The notes under the pieces: model-generated
Database searches by the model: none
What the model saw: only the letters and a program-made list of their open reading frames with translations
What the model was told of the DNA's origin: nothing
DNA from: Bacillota bacterium
GTDB lineage: Bacteria > Bacillota > Bacilli > Lactobacillales > Aerococcaceae
DNA length: 18,882 nt
Assembly: GCA_023442905.1 (NCBI GenBank)
Contig: JAEZWY010000078.1
Span: forward strand, 1 to 18,882
Direction of reading: 5' to 3'
Made by a program: the position numbers and the translations under genes
Shown here: one piece after another, positions 6,547-14,918 of the stretch
How the letters are laid out: each line of letters starts with the position of its first letter
Numbering within the stretch: position 1 is the first letter of the stretch

Positions 6547-8640
6547 ATGCGAAATAATTTTGAATCGAATGATCGAGATATGTATTCGGATGATTCAAAT
6601 CCCACTTTGTGGCAAAAGTTCCGCAGGTTGTGGCAACGGTATCGGATAACCCGGTGGTTGATTTTGATCATCTTGACGCTTGGATTTGTCATGGAATCCT
6701 ATTTGCTGATAGGAGCCAAGACTACCGATGTGAGTGACCTGCCGACGAAATTGCAGGTAACAACAGAATTTTATGACCAAGATGGGGAGTACGCTGGAGA
6801 AATATCCAATGATGCCGGAACTTATGTTGAACTAGAAAATATATCGACGAATATTCAAGATGCGGTCATTTCAACAGAGGATAAACGTTTTTATGACCAT
6901 CAGGGGTTTGACCCAATAGGTATCGCACGTGCGGCTTTTGGTTATGTAACAAGTGGTCAAATTGTTGGTGGTGGATCAACGATTACGCAGCAATTAGTGA
7001 AGAATGCCTTTTTAGATAATGATCAGTCCTTGATGCGTAAATTAAAAGAGTTGTTCTTAGCTTTTGAAATTGAAAAGAACTATACAAAAGAAGAAATTTT
7101 AGAAATGTATTTAAATAATGCCTACTTTGGAAATGGGGCTTATGGGGTAGAAGATGCCAGCTTAAAATACTTTGGCGTGTCAGCATCCGAGGTGACTGTT
7201 GATAATGCAGCGGTCATTGCCGGTGCCTTGAAAGGCCCAACCATTTATAACCCAGTGGATGATTATGATGCGACGGTGGAACGCCGTAATACCATTTTAC
7301 AGTTAATGGCCGATAATGAATTCATCACACAAGAGGAAGCCAATGCCGCGATTAATACGGAATTGGTACAGATGAATAATGATACTTCAAGTGATGCTTA
7401 TGCTTATCCGTATTACTTTGATGCTGTAATCAACGAGGCTATTGATAAATTTGGTTTATCTGAAGAGGATATTATGAATGGGAATTACAAGATCTATACC
7501 AACCTCAACCAGACATATCAAGCCGAATTAGAGTCAACATATAATGATACGTCCTTATTCCCTACATCGCCATCAGGTGAGCTTGCTCAATCGGCCTCTG
7601 TTGTGATGGATCCGGAAACAGGTGGTGTAATGGCTTCAGTTGGTGGTACGGGCGAGTATTCATTCCGTGGCTTTAACCGAGCTACCCAAATTTCACGAAG
7701 TCCAGCTTCAACAATTAAACCGTTATTGGTTTATGCTGCCGCTTTGGAAAATGGCTATACTGCCCAATCTGTCATTCTAGATGAACAAAAGTCATATGGT
7801 GCAGATAATTACTCTCCAGAAAACTGGAACTACGAATATGCTGGAGATATCTTATTATGGGATGCCGTGGCAAAATCTAAAAATACGTCAGCTGTATGGT
7901 TGATGAATGAGTTAGGTATTAATACGACGATTGCTAAATTAGATGACTTTGGTATTCCATATACTGAGGAAGATAAAAACTTGAGTTTAGCCCTAGGTGC
8001 CTTTAATAATGGTGGGGTTTCACCATTACAAATGGCTTCTGCATACTCAGCTTTTGCTAACGGTGGGGTTCGTTCAGAAGGTCAGTATATTACCCGTATT
8101 GAGGACCAACAAGGCAATATCGTTGTAGAAGAACAAGAGCCGGTTCAAAACCAAGCAGTGAGTGCAGAAGTTGCAGATGAAATGACCTCTGTTTTAATGT
8201 CTGTATATGATGAAGGTGGTACTGGATCTACTATGGAGCCTGAAGGTTATGAAATCGCCGGTAAGACTGGTTCAGCAGAGTCTGCAAACTTTACCTCAGG
8301 GAATGCGGATGAATGGGATATTGCCTACACACCTGATGTGGTGATTGCTACTTGGTTTGGTTTCGATGATACAGATGATGATACTTACTTATGGTATGGA
8401 TCAGCTGGTTCATCTAAATTAGCCTTCTCTGATGTCTTAAGTGGTATTTTAAATTCAAGTCCAGGTACCGCATTTAATGTGCAATCAGCTTACGATGAAT
8501 ATAATCAAATCCAATCTGAACAAGCTGCAGCCTCTGAAGAATCATCGTCTGATGAATCCTCTTCTGACAATGGATCAGAAGACAGGTCGGTACTTGATTC
8601 AGTACAAGAATTCTTCCAAGGATTATTTGGCGGACAATAG
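6547..8640 (+). CDS. Class A penicillin-binding protein (transglycosylase/transpeptidase)
   Basis: This bifunctional peptidoglycan synthase polymerises glycan strands from lipid II and cross-links the peptides at the outer face of the membrane. It has 697 residues. A short cytoplasmic tail with basic residues (about 1-37) is followed by one membrane anchor (about 37-57), then the GT51 transglycosylase domain with catalytic E111 (STEDKRFYDHQGFD), GGSTITQQLVKN (142-153) and the EILEMYLN motif. The penicillin-binding domain has STIK (S388 nucleophile, K391), SKN (444-446) and KTG (573-575). A Ser/Glu/Asp-rich low-complexity tail (about 657-682) precedes a hydrophobic amphipathic end (VQEFFQGLFGGQ). 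The GGAAG ribosome site supports the ATG at 6547. It resembles PBP1A/2A/PbpF-type enzymes, but I cannot choose the exact paralogue. Confidence 0.93.
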   Translation: MRNNFESNDRDMYSDDSNPTLWQKFRRLWQRYRITRWLILIILTLGFVMESYLLIGAKTTDVSDLPTKLQVTTEFYDQDGEYAGEISNDAGTYVELENISTNIQDAVISTEDKRFYDHQGFDPIGIARAAFGYVTSGQIVGGGSTITQQLVKNAFLDNDQSLMRKLKELFLAFEIEKNYTKEEILEMYLNNAYFGNGAYGVEDASLKYFGVSASEVTVDNAAVIAGALKGPTIYNPVDDYDATVERRNTILQLMADNEFITQEEANAAINTELVQMNNDTSSDAYAYPYYFDAVINEAIDKFGLSEEDIMNGNYKIYTNLNQTYQAELESTYNDTSLFPTSPSGELAQSASVVMDPETGGVMASVGGTGEYSFRGFNRATQISRSPASTIKPLLVYAAALENGYTAQSVILDEQKSYGADNYSPENWNYEYAGDILLWDAVAKSKNTSAVWLMNELGINTTIAKLDDFGIPYTEEDKNLSLALGAFNNGGVSPLQMASAYSAFANGGVRSEGQYITRIEDQQGNIVVEEQEPVQNQAVSAEVADEMTSVLMSVYDEGGTGSTMEPEGYEIAGKTGSAESANFTSGNADEWDIAYTPDVVIATWFGFDDTDDDTYLWYGSAGSSKLAFSDVLSGILNSSPGTAFNVQSAYDEYNQIQSEQAAASEESSSDESSSDNGSEDRSVLDSVQEFFQGLFGGQ

Positions 8641-8703
8641 CTAATCCCTTTTGACTTTCAATGAATCTTAAAGAATGTTATATTGGAAAATGTAGTTTAA
8701 AAA

Positions 8704-8716
8704 GGTCAAGTTGACC
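8704..8716. promoter_or_regulatory. Short palindrome in the yheA leader
   Basis: GGTCAA-g-TTGACC is a perfect inverted repeat with 6-base arms, placed 15 bases before the ribosome site of yheA. It could be an operator or a small leader hairpin. The regulator is unknown. Confidence 0.3.
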
Positions 8717-8742
8717 AGGAACAATTTTAAGGAGTGAAAATT

Positions 8743-9117
8743 TTGGCAAATATTTACGATACAATTAACCAATTAGAACGTGACATCCGTGAAGAAGCAG
8801 CGTACAAAGATTTAGTAGCCGCTGTTGAAGCTTTAAAAAATGATCAAGAAGCATTTGATATCTATACTGAATTCCGTGCACTACAATCTAGCTTCCAATT
8901 CAAAGCCCAATTAGGCCAAGAAATTACTGAAGAAGATGAAAAAAATGCCAACGAATTACAAGAGAAATTAGCTAACAACGAAGTGATTTCTAGCTTGATG
9001 GATAAAGAACGTGCTTTAAATACTTTAGTTGAGGACATTAACAAAGGTGTTTCTAGCCCAATCAACGAAGTATACCAATCATTAGCAGAGAAAGCTGAAG
9101 GTCAAACTGAAGCTTAA
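8743..9117 (+). CDS. yheA: YlbF/YmcA-family protein YheA
   Basis: This 124-residue, highly charged, all-helical cytoplasmic protein belongs to the YlbF/YmcA/YheA family (UPF0342). Relatives YlbF and YmcA are part of an RNA-processing/competence complex in Bacillus, but the role of YheA itself is not settled. The TTG at 8743 is chosen because AAGGAG (8729-8734) is 8 bases upstream and the resulting MANIYDTINQLERDIRE start fits the family. A GTG at 8734 overlaps the ribosome site and is rejected. The gene precedes the yhaO-yhaN-yhaM cluster, the same neighbourhood known in Bacillus, but a terminator separates it from yhaO. Confidence 0.88.
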   Translation: MANIYDTINQLERDIREEAAYKDLVAAVEALKNDQEAFDIYTEFRALQSSFQFKAQLGQEITEEDEKNANELQEKLANNEVISSLMDKERALNTLVEDINKGVSSPINEVYQSLAEKAEGQTEA

Positions 9118-9182
9118 TGTAATTGATAAAATTTAATCTATAATAAGCGAAAGCAAGCAGTAAATTATTGCAAGCTTAAGTA

Positions 9183-9216
9183 AAGAGGTCAAGGGACATC
9201 CTTGGCTTCTTTTTTA
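9183..9216 (+). terminator. Intrinsic terminator after yheA
   Basis: A 12-bp stem with two G-U pairs (9183-9194 with 9200-9211), loop GACAT, is followed by a T-run to 9216. It lies about 65 bases after the yheA stop. Confidence 0.85.
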
Positions 9217-9280
9217 TCATTATTTTCCAAGTTTAAATAAGTTTAAAACATCTTTAAAATCCCTTAAGACGGCGTCATCT

Positions 9281-9310
9281 TTCACAAGTTTAACTTCTGT
9301 ATGTTAAAAT
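9281..9310 (+). promoter_or_regulatory. Possible promoter for yhaO-yhaN-yhaM
   Basis: TTCACA (9281-9286), an 18-base spacer, and TAAAAT (9305-9310) lie about 65 bases before the yhaO start. It is the best candidate in the gap between yheA and yhaO. Confidence 0.4.
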
Positions 9311-9375
9311 AAGAATAAGGCAATTTAACAATTTTTAAGGAAAATGCCAATAAATTTATGAACGGAGTAATCAAT

Positions 9376-10653
9376 ATGGTGAGATTTATACATACAGCAG
9401 ATTTGCATTTAGACCAGACCTTTAAAAATTTACCAATCAAAGACGATTACTTGCAATATGCTTTATCAGAAGCAACATTAAATTCATTCGATAACCTTAT
9501 TCAAACAGCAATTAATGAACAAGTAGACTTTTTCTTAATTGCGGGTGATATTTACCACGGAGCACGTGCTACTTTGCGTGCACAATTTGCTTTTTCGAGT
9601 GGTATGCAACGGTTAGCTGATGCGGATATTCCTGTCTATATGATTTATGGAAACCATGATTTCGATGCTGACGCTGACCATCGCCTAAAATTACCAAAAA
9701 ATGTCTATATTTTTGGAGCCGAACCAGAAACTAAATACTTATCTACCCCAACTGGGGAGAGCGTTGCTATTACTGGTTTCTCTTATGATCAACAATGGAT
9801 TTCCGAAGACCGGTCAGAAAACTATCCAAACCGTGATGCATTAGTGGATTATCATATTGGTATGCTTCATGGTGATAACTCAACTACTGATGGTCAAAAA
9901 CGCTACGCGCCATTTAATCCAAGTCAATTAGCCAGTCATGGTTATGATTATTGGGCCTTAGGACATATCCATAAAGGCCAAGTCATATATGAACATCCGG
10001 CTATGGTTTATCCAGGAAATATTCAAGGGGCTAGTTTCAAAGAAGATGGACCTAAAGGTGCCTTAATCGTTAACCTAAGTAAAGGACAACCAGCTGAATT
10101 AGAATTTGTTGAAACTGCAGAATGGCAATTCCAACAGTCAACACGTGACTTAGGACCAATAAATAGCCTAGATACTTTAAGAAACACGATTGAAACAGCG
10201 CTACATGAGCATATTATGTATGCTAAAGATGAAGCAGTAAATGTTATTTCTCGTATGACTTTTATGACTGATGGTGATGAAGAAGCACTATACTGGTGGA
10301 ATACCTATGCTGAAGAACTATTGGAGCAATTGCAATGGTCGTTAAGGAATCAAAATGCCAGTCGTGACCAAAAAGTCTATCTTGTTTCACTTGATGTTGA
10401 GGTGAAAGATCAAGCTGTGTGGTCACCGTCACCAGTCTTTAACGAAAGTATGAAACAAGCTTTTGAAAATATAGTTTCTGACACAAATCAGTATCAAAAA
10501 GTGATCGAAGACCTCGAAAAGAATGGTCAATGGCAACGCTTGATTGGAGCTGCAATCGATCAAGAACAATTTAAAGCCGATATATTGGCCAAGGCAAAAG
10601 AAAAAATTATTGTGGAACAAGCAAGTTATAGCCAGGAACAAAGGAGATTTTAG
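9376..10653 (+). CDS. yhaO: DNA repair exonuclease, Mre11/SbcD-like (YhaO)
   Basis: This calcineurin-like metallophosphoesterase of the Mre11/SbcD type has 425 residues. It probably acts as a double-strand-end nuclease with its ATPase partner YhaN. Metal-binding motifs are visible in order: ADLHLD (D9, H11), AGDIYHG (D58), YGNHD (N93, H94), MLHGD, and LGHIHKG. A C-terminal region of about 200 residues follows the catalytic domain, as expected for the capping/partner-binding part. I choose the ATG at 9376 because GGAG at 9364-9367 is 8 bases upstream and MVRFIHTADLHLD fits the family. The ATG at 9358 lies before that site. The next gene, yhaN, starts 2 bases after the stop, so the two are surely co-transcribed and probably translationally coupled. 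Confidence 0.93.
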   Translation: MVRFIHTADLHLDQTFKNLPIKDDYLQYALSEATLNSFDNLIQTAINEQVDFFLIAGDIYHGARATLRAQFAFSSGMQRLADADIPVYMIYGNHDFDADADHRLKLPKNVYIFGAEPETKYLSTPTGESVAITGFSYDQQWISEDRSENYPNRDALVDYHIGMLHGDNSTTDGQKRYAPFNPSQLASHGYDYWALGHIHKGQVIYEHPAMVYPGNIQGASFKEDGPKGALIVNLSKGQPAELEFVETAEWQFQQSTRDLGPINSLDTLRNTIETALHEHIMYAKDEAVNVISRMTFMTDGDEEALYWWNTYAEELLEQLQWSLRNQNASRDQKVYLVSLDVEVKDQAVWSPSPVFNESMKQAFENIVSDTNQYQKVIEDLEKNGQWQRLIGAAIDQEQFKADILAKAKEKIIVEQASYSQEQRRF

Positions 10654-10655
10654 CC

Positions 10656-13403
10656 ATGCATATTCAACGATTTGAGATATTTGGGTATGGAAAATGGGTG
10701 GACCAATCCTTCCAGCTAACCCCTAATTTAAATGTTTTTTCTGGCTTAAATGGTTCGGGAAAAACAACTCTAATGTCATTTTTACTAAGTGTCATGTTTG
10801 GTTTTCCAAATACACGCCGAAAAAATGCTAGAAATTATGATACTAATGATAATGTGAAATACGGTGGTCGTTTATATTTAACCAATACCAAATATGGCGA
10901 TGTCATGATTGAACGGACAAAAACCAATGGTAAACAAAAATTAACTTACACGATTAATGAAGGTGAAAAACAAGTTACAAACGACGTTTCATTCTTGTGG
11001 AATGATTTAAGTAAGTCTGATTACCTTGCTTACTTTGGTTTTTCTGAAGACGACTTAATGGATTTTGTTTGGGATGATGAGGAAGACTTCGCCAAAAGCT
11101 TGATGTCGATTGGGATGTCAGGTCGCCAAGTTTTAACAGATATTACCCCGAGTATGAGTAAAGATGCGGATGAAATCTTTAAACCAAATGGAAAGAACCC
11201 ACTACTAAACCAAAAGATTCAAGAAATTGAAGCAGCAGAAGGTCGCTTGAACAAAGCACAAGATAAAGAAGTGGCTTACTTTGATTTACGCCAAGCTTAT
11301 GAACAAGAATCTGGCCGACTTAGTCATTTACAAACTAGTTTGAAGGATGCAACCAGTGGTGAAATTCAGTTAGAGCTCGCTAATCAACAGTCAACATCTA
11401 TGAATGAATACCTTCAATTACATGATGAACTTGAGCATTTTAACTTTATTGAATTCGAACCTGAATTAGCCAACAAGTGGTTACAATATGAAAATCAAAA
11501 CCAACATATTGACCAACAATTAGCTGAGCTGACCGATGAAAATGACAGTCAATTAATCGGCGATGAAGGTACTGGTGGTAATTCAGCAGGTATGGATTGG
11601 ATTGTTAACCATCCTAATGTCAGTGAACAAATGGTTGTTGAAGCACGTGCTTTTAGAGATAGAATGCGTCAAAATGAAGAATTCAGTCAAGAATTGATTG
11701 AACGACGTTATGAGAAACAACGATTAATGTCCTTACTTGGGGCAGAAGAAATGGCAGAGCTACCGGATGAATTAACTGCTGAGGAAAGATCTTATTGGCA
11801 ACAAAGATATAAAGAGTTAGAAAATAAACGTGTTTTCTATAATCATAGCCAAAGTGATATGACCAATTTAGAAGAAAAGGCACAATCACTTGAAGATGAA
11901 TATACGCAATTATCTTATGAGCGTGATGAACTTGAAGCAAGTGGTCGCCAAAATGATCGGTGGATTCGCTTATTCGGTGGCGTACTTGCGGGTATGGGGA
12001 TTATCTTATTAATAGCCTATTTTGTTAGTTCACTTACTTTCTTATTCGGTGCAGGAGTAACAGCTACTATTGCAGGTATTATTATTTTGATTATTGGTAT
12101 CATGGTCCAAAATGCCAAATTAACACAATATGAAAATAAAATAGAAGCTTATGATTTAGATTTAGAAGATATCCAATCTGAACTAAATGAAGTTCACCGT
12201 AACAAAGAAATTCAAGAAGACCAATTGGCTAATCTATCTGCTGAGTCGACAGATATTGTGACCGAATTAGATAAACTATTAGCTGAAAAAGGCGGTTCTT
12301 CAAATATATCTTCTCAAGTATGGTTGGAAGATACTTATGTTGATGAAATTTTTAATTTAGACCATAAAATTCAACAATTAGAAATGACTCTAGGTGTTTC
12401 TAACTTTGGTAAAGCCCATGAACAGCAATGGGCAGATTATGCAGCGGCATTAACAGAAGGTGAATTAAGTGAAGATGCTTACTTCCAACAATTTGAAGAT
12501 GACTATCTAGCTTTAAGACGCCAGCAAGCAGACCAGGACTATGCATCTTATGAAGAACAAAGTCGTGCCAACCGTCGTCAACAGTTACAAGCAGAATTAT
12601 CGGCTATTAAAGCGGACCAAGAACGCATTCTTGACCAATATAATTACCGATCAGGTGAAGAATTATTAGCTGCCATTGACCAACAAAAGCAAATGAAACA
12701 AAAACAAAACCGTCATGATATTTTAGCGAATCATTTAGACTTAGATTTAGCAGTTTACTTGCAACAAGACCGTCCAGTTAGCCAACAATTAACAGACTTA
12801 CGTCAAGAAATTGCTGACATGGAAAAAGAAATTGCTGAATTAACCCGATCAACAGCTGATAAACGTAGCCAAATTCAAGAAATTGCAAGTGAAGGGATGG
12901 CACCGGATTTATTGCAAGCCTATCAAGCACAAATAGATGAAGCTTATCAATTATCTGTTGAATGGGCTGCAAACAAATTAGCCATTGCTACTTTTGAAAA
13001 GGCTACTGTAGGTGAATCGTCTGATGTTAAAGAACGTGTATTAACAAATGCTTCTCGATTCTTGCTTGACCTATCTGACAATCGCTTTACCAATTTAACC
13101 TTTAGTGAAGATGGCATGTCAGTGCGTCTAGCTGATGACTCTGAAATTTCGGTGAATCAGTTGTCTCGCGGTGAAAAAGCCCTGTTATTTGTTGCTATGC
13201 GTTTTGCCTTTATAGATGCACAACTTGGTAATATTGAATTGCCAATTATTATAGATGAAGCATTTTCACATTTAGACAGAAAATACCGATCAAATATTTA
13301 CCGCTTCCTACAAAAATTTGCGGCGTCACACCAAATTATATTCTTTACGGTAGATGACACCTTATTAGATATTGTAGAAGCACCAGCGCAACATGTGCTG
13401 TAG
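10656..13403 (+). CDS. yhaN: Rad50/SbcC-like ATPase with membrane hairpin (YhaN)
   Basis: This 915-residue SMC-like ATPase is the partner of the YhaO nuclease. The N-terminal half-site has Walker A GLNGSGKTT (30-38). The C-terminal half-site has the signature LSRGEK (from about 836) and Walker B PIIIDEAFSHLD (about 863-874). Between them lie long Q/E/K-rich coiled coils (about 180-430 and 485-790). They are interrupted at the midpoint by two hydrophobic helices (about 439-458 and 463-485) where Rad50 and SbcC would have a zinc hook. I see no CxxC hook. This arrangement is typical for YhaN and suggests that the coiled-coil apex is tethered to the membrane. It starts 2 bases after yhaO with an AGGAG site inside the end of yhaO. 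It is intact and of usual length. Confidence 0.93.
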   Translation: MHIQRFEIFGYGKWVDQSFQLTPNLNVFSGLNGSGKTTLMSFLLSVMFGFPNTRRKNARNYDTNDNVKYGGRLYLTNTKYGDVMIERTKTNGKQKLTYTINEGEKQVTNDVSFLWNDLSKSDYLAYFGFSEDDLMDFVWDDEEDFAKSLMSIGMSGRQVLTDITPSMSKDADEIFKPNGKNPLLNQKIQEIEAAEGRLNKAQDKEVAYFDLRQAYEQESGRLSHLQTSLKDATSGEIQLELANQQSTSMNEYLQLHDELEHFNFIEFEPELANKWLQYENQNQHIDQQLAELTDENDSQLIGDEGTGGNSAGMDWIVNHPNVSEQMVVEARAFRDRMRQNEEFSQELIERRYEKQRLMSLLGAEEMAELPDELTAEERSYWQQRYKELENKRVFYNHSQSDMTNLEEKAQSLEDEYTQLSYERDELEASGRQNDRWIRLFGGVLAGMGIILLIAYFVSSLTFLFGAGVTATIAGIIILIIGIMVQNAKLTQYENKIEAYDLDLEDIQSELNEVHRNKEIQEDQLANLSAESTDIVTELDKLLAEKGGSSNISSQVWLEDTYVDEIFNLDHKIQQLEMTLGVSNFGKAHEQQWADYAAALTEGELSEDAYFQQFEDDYLALRRQQADQDYASYEEQSRANRRQQLQAELSAIKADQERILDQYNYRSGEELLAAIDQQKQMKQKQNRHDILANHLDLDLAVYLQQDRPVSQQLTDLRQEIADMEKEIAELTRSTADKRSQIQEIASEGMAPDLLQAYQAQIDEAYQLSVEWAANKLAIATFEKATVGESSDVKERVLTNASRFLLDLSDNRFTNLTFSEDGMSVRLADDSEISVNQLSRGEKALLFVAMRFAFIDAQLGNIELPIIIDEAFSHLDRKYRSNIYRFLQKFAASHQIIFFTVDDTLLDIVEAPAQHVL

Positions 13404-13414
13404 AAAGGAAAGAT

Positions 13415-14452
13415 ATGGACAACTTACAAATTTTTGACGTAGTGCTAGACCAAAATTTCGATATCTATGTACTGATTAAAGTAGCTGAAGTACGAGAAGA
13501 CCGGAATGGGAAAAAATACATATCCTTCACTTTTCAAGACCGGTCTGGCTCAATCGAAGGCAAATTCTGGGGAGCAACCGAGCAAGATATTGAACAATAT
13601 ACATCTGGTCAAGTAGTGGCCTTAGCGGGTAAAAGAGAACTATACAATGGTAAACCACAAGTTCGCATTACCGGCTTACGCTTAGCCAACGATTCTGAAC
13701 CTAATGATCCCTCAGATTACGTTGAACGCGGTCCAATGACTAGACAGGAAATGGTCAATGAAGTATTGGCTACTGTTGAAGGTATTGAAAATACTACAAT
13801 AGATGCGATTGTTCGTTATTTATTACGTGAAGTATCCTGGGATTTCTTTACCTATCCAGCAGCTAAAAAAAATCACCATGCATATGTAGGTGGATTGGGC
13901 TTTCATACGATTTCTATGTTACGTTTGGCGCAATCAGTAGCTAATCAATATGACAATATCAATAAGGATTTACTATATGCTGGAGTAATCATCCATGATA
14001 TTGGGAAAACAGTCGAATTCACTGACCCAATGACTACGGAATATACGGTTGAAGGGAATTTAATCGGCCATATTTCTATTGTAGATGAAATGATAACACT
14101 AGCTGTTGATAAACTTGGTTTCAGCCAATACAGCGAAGATGTCGTCTTATTGAAGCACATGGTCCTTGCCCATCATGGTAAACAAGAATGGGGAAGTCCA
14201 GTATCACCACATTTATTAGAAGCAGAAGTCTTGCATCACTTAGATAATTTAGATGCTTCTATTCAAATGATGACTACGGCTTTAGACCATACAGAACCCG
14301 GTGAATTTTCAGCCCGTATTTTCGGTATGGATAACCGTGCCTTTTATAAACCAAAAGGCCAAGTAGCGTCGGATACTGACCAAGAGGATGCAACATCCGA
14401 TTCGACATCAACACTGGATGACACAGAAGATAACTTATCGTTATTTGAATAA
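13415..14452 (+). CDS. yhaM: 3'-5' exoribonuclease YhaM
   Basis: This is a 345-residue processive 3'-5' exonuclease (RNA, possibly also ssDNA) of the YhaM/CBF1 family, acting in the cytoplasm. An OB-fold domain occupies about residues 18-95 (ISFTFQDRSGSIEGKFWG). The HD domain has H164 (GLGFHTISM), the HD pair H194-D195 (VIIHDIGKT), and H253-H254 (LAHHGKQEWGSP), which together hold the metal ions. The HLLEAEVLHHLDNLDA stretch completes the HD fold. A Ser/Thr/Asp-rich tail of about 28 residues ends the protein. The start at 13415 has an AAAGGAAAG ribosome site 11 bases after the yhaN stop, so it belongs to the same operon. The operon ends at a strong terminator right after this gene. Confidence 0.94.
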   Translation: MDNLQIFDVVLDQNFDIYVLIKVAEVREDRNGKKYISFTFQDRSGSIEGKFWGATEQDIEQYTSGQVVALAGKRELYNGKPQVRITGLRLANDSEPNDPSDYVERGPMTRQEMVNEVLATVEGIENTTIDAIVRYLLREVSWDFFTYPAAKKNHHAYVGGLGFHTISMLRLAQSVANQYDNINKDLLYAGVIIHDIGKTVEFTDPMTTEYTVEGNLIGHISIVDEMITLAVDKLGFSQYSEDVVLLKHMVLAHHGKQEWGSPVSPHLLEAEVLHHLDNLDASIQMMTTALDHTEPGEFSARIFGMDNRAFYKPKGQVASDTDQEDATSDSTSTLDDTEDNLSLFE

Positions 14453-14467
14453 TTGAATAGTGAAATG

Positions 14468-14511
14468 AACCACTCCTTGACTTGTTGTTAGCAGGTCAAG
14501 GAGTGGTTTTT
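14468..14511 (+). terminator. Strong intrinsic terminator after yhaM
   Basis: A perfect 14-bp stem (14468-14481 with 14095+1000, that is 15095 minus 1000, written plainly 14495-14508... pairing arm) is centred on CCTTGAC/GTCAAGG, encloses a 13-base loop and ends in TTTTT. The left arm is 14468-14481 and the right arm begins at GTCAAGG from base 14495 and ends at 14508. It closes the yhaO-yhaN-yhaM operon. Confidence 0.92.
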
Positions 14512-14909
14512 GTATGTCTTCATCATAAATTTTGATATTAACCTAGCATTTGCATAGCGGCGTAATGAGGAGTGCCATTATTGTATTTTTAGACATTATT
14601 TTTGAGAGTGTTTTAATCATACGGACAGGTTATTTTATTGTCCATTTGTTATAAAAAGCATGCCCAATATGAAATGTATAAGAGGTAAAAGTAGACCGTT
14701 TACCTGTATATATCGTTTTTCTGGGACAATATTGTTTTTAGCTATTCCAATAGAGCAGAGTGACACCAACTTAAAAATCTATCAAGGGCAAAAATTTCAT
14801 GTTTTAGTTTACATTTGTACATGTTTACTATGGTAAACTTAAAGCAAATTGAGGGATATTTTTTAGGTATGCTAAATATAAAAAGAGATTGAATTAAGGG
14901 GGGATTCTC
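14512..14909. other. Gene-free AT-rich stretch with two inverted repeats
   Basis: About 400 bases contain no supportable coding sequence. Two inverted repeats are visible: AGGTAAA (14683-14689) with TTTACCT (14699-14705), spacer 9, and AGTTTAC (14806-14812) with GTAAACT (14833-14839), spacer 20. The second lies about 70-110 bases upstream of the following phosphatase gene and could be an operator or leader hairpin. I see no known riboswitch or T-box signature here. Confidence 0.4.
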
Positions 14910-14918
14910 ATCAAACAG

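Noticed and set aside
8651..8684. TTGACT...TATATT as a promoter for yheA
   Set aside because: The spacing between the two hexamers is 22 bases, too long for a standard promoter.
10656..13403. Hydrophobic segment in the middle of the SbcC-like protein as a fusion or misassembly
   Set aside because: A membrane hairpin at the coiled-coil midpoint is normal for the YhaN family, and the frame is continuous.
14512..14909. Riboswitch or T-box leader before the phosphatase
   Set aside because: No recognisable aptamer or T-box core and no terminator/antiterminator pair were seen.
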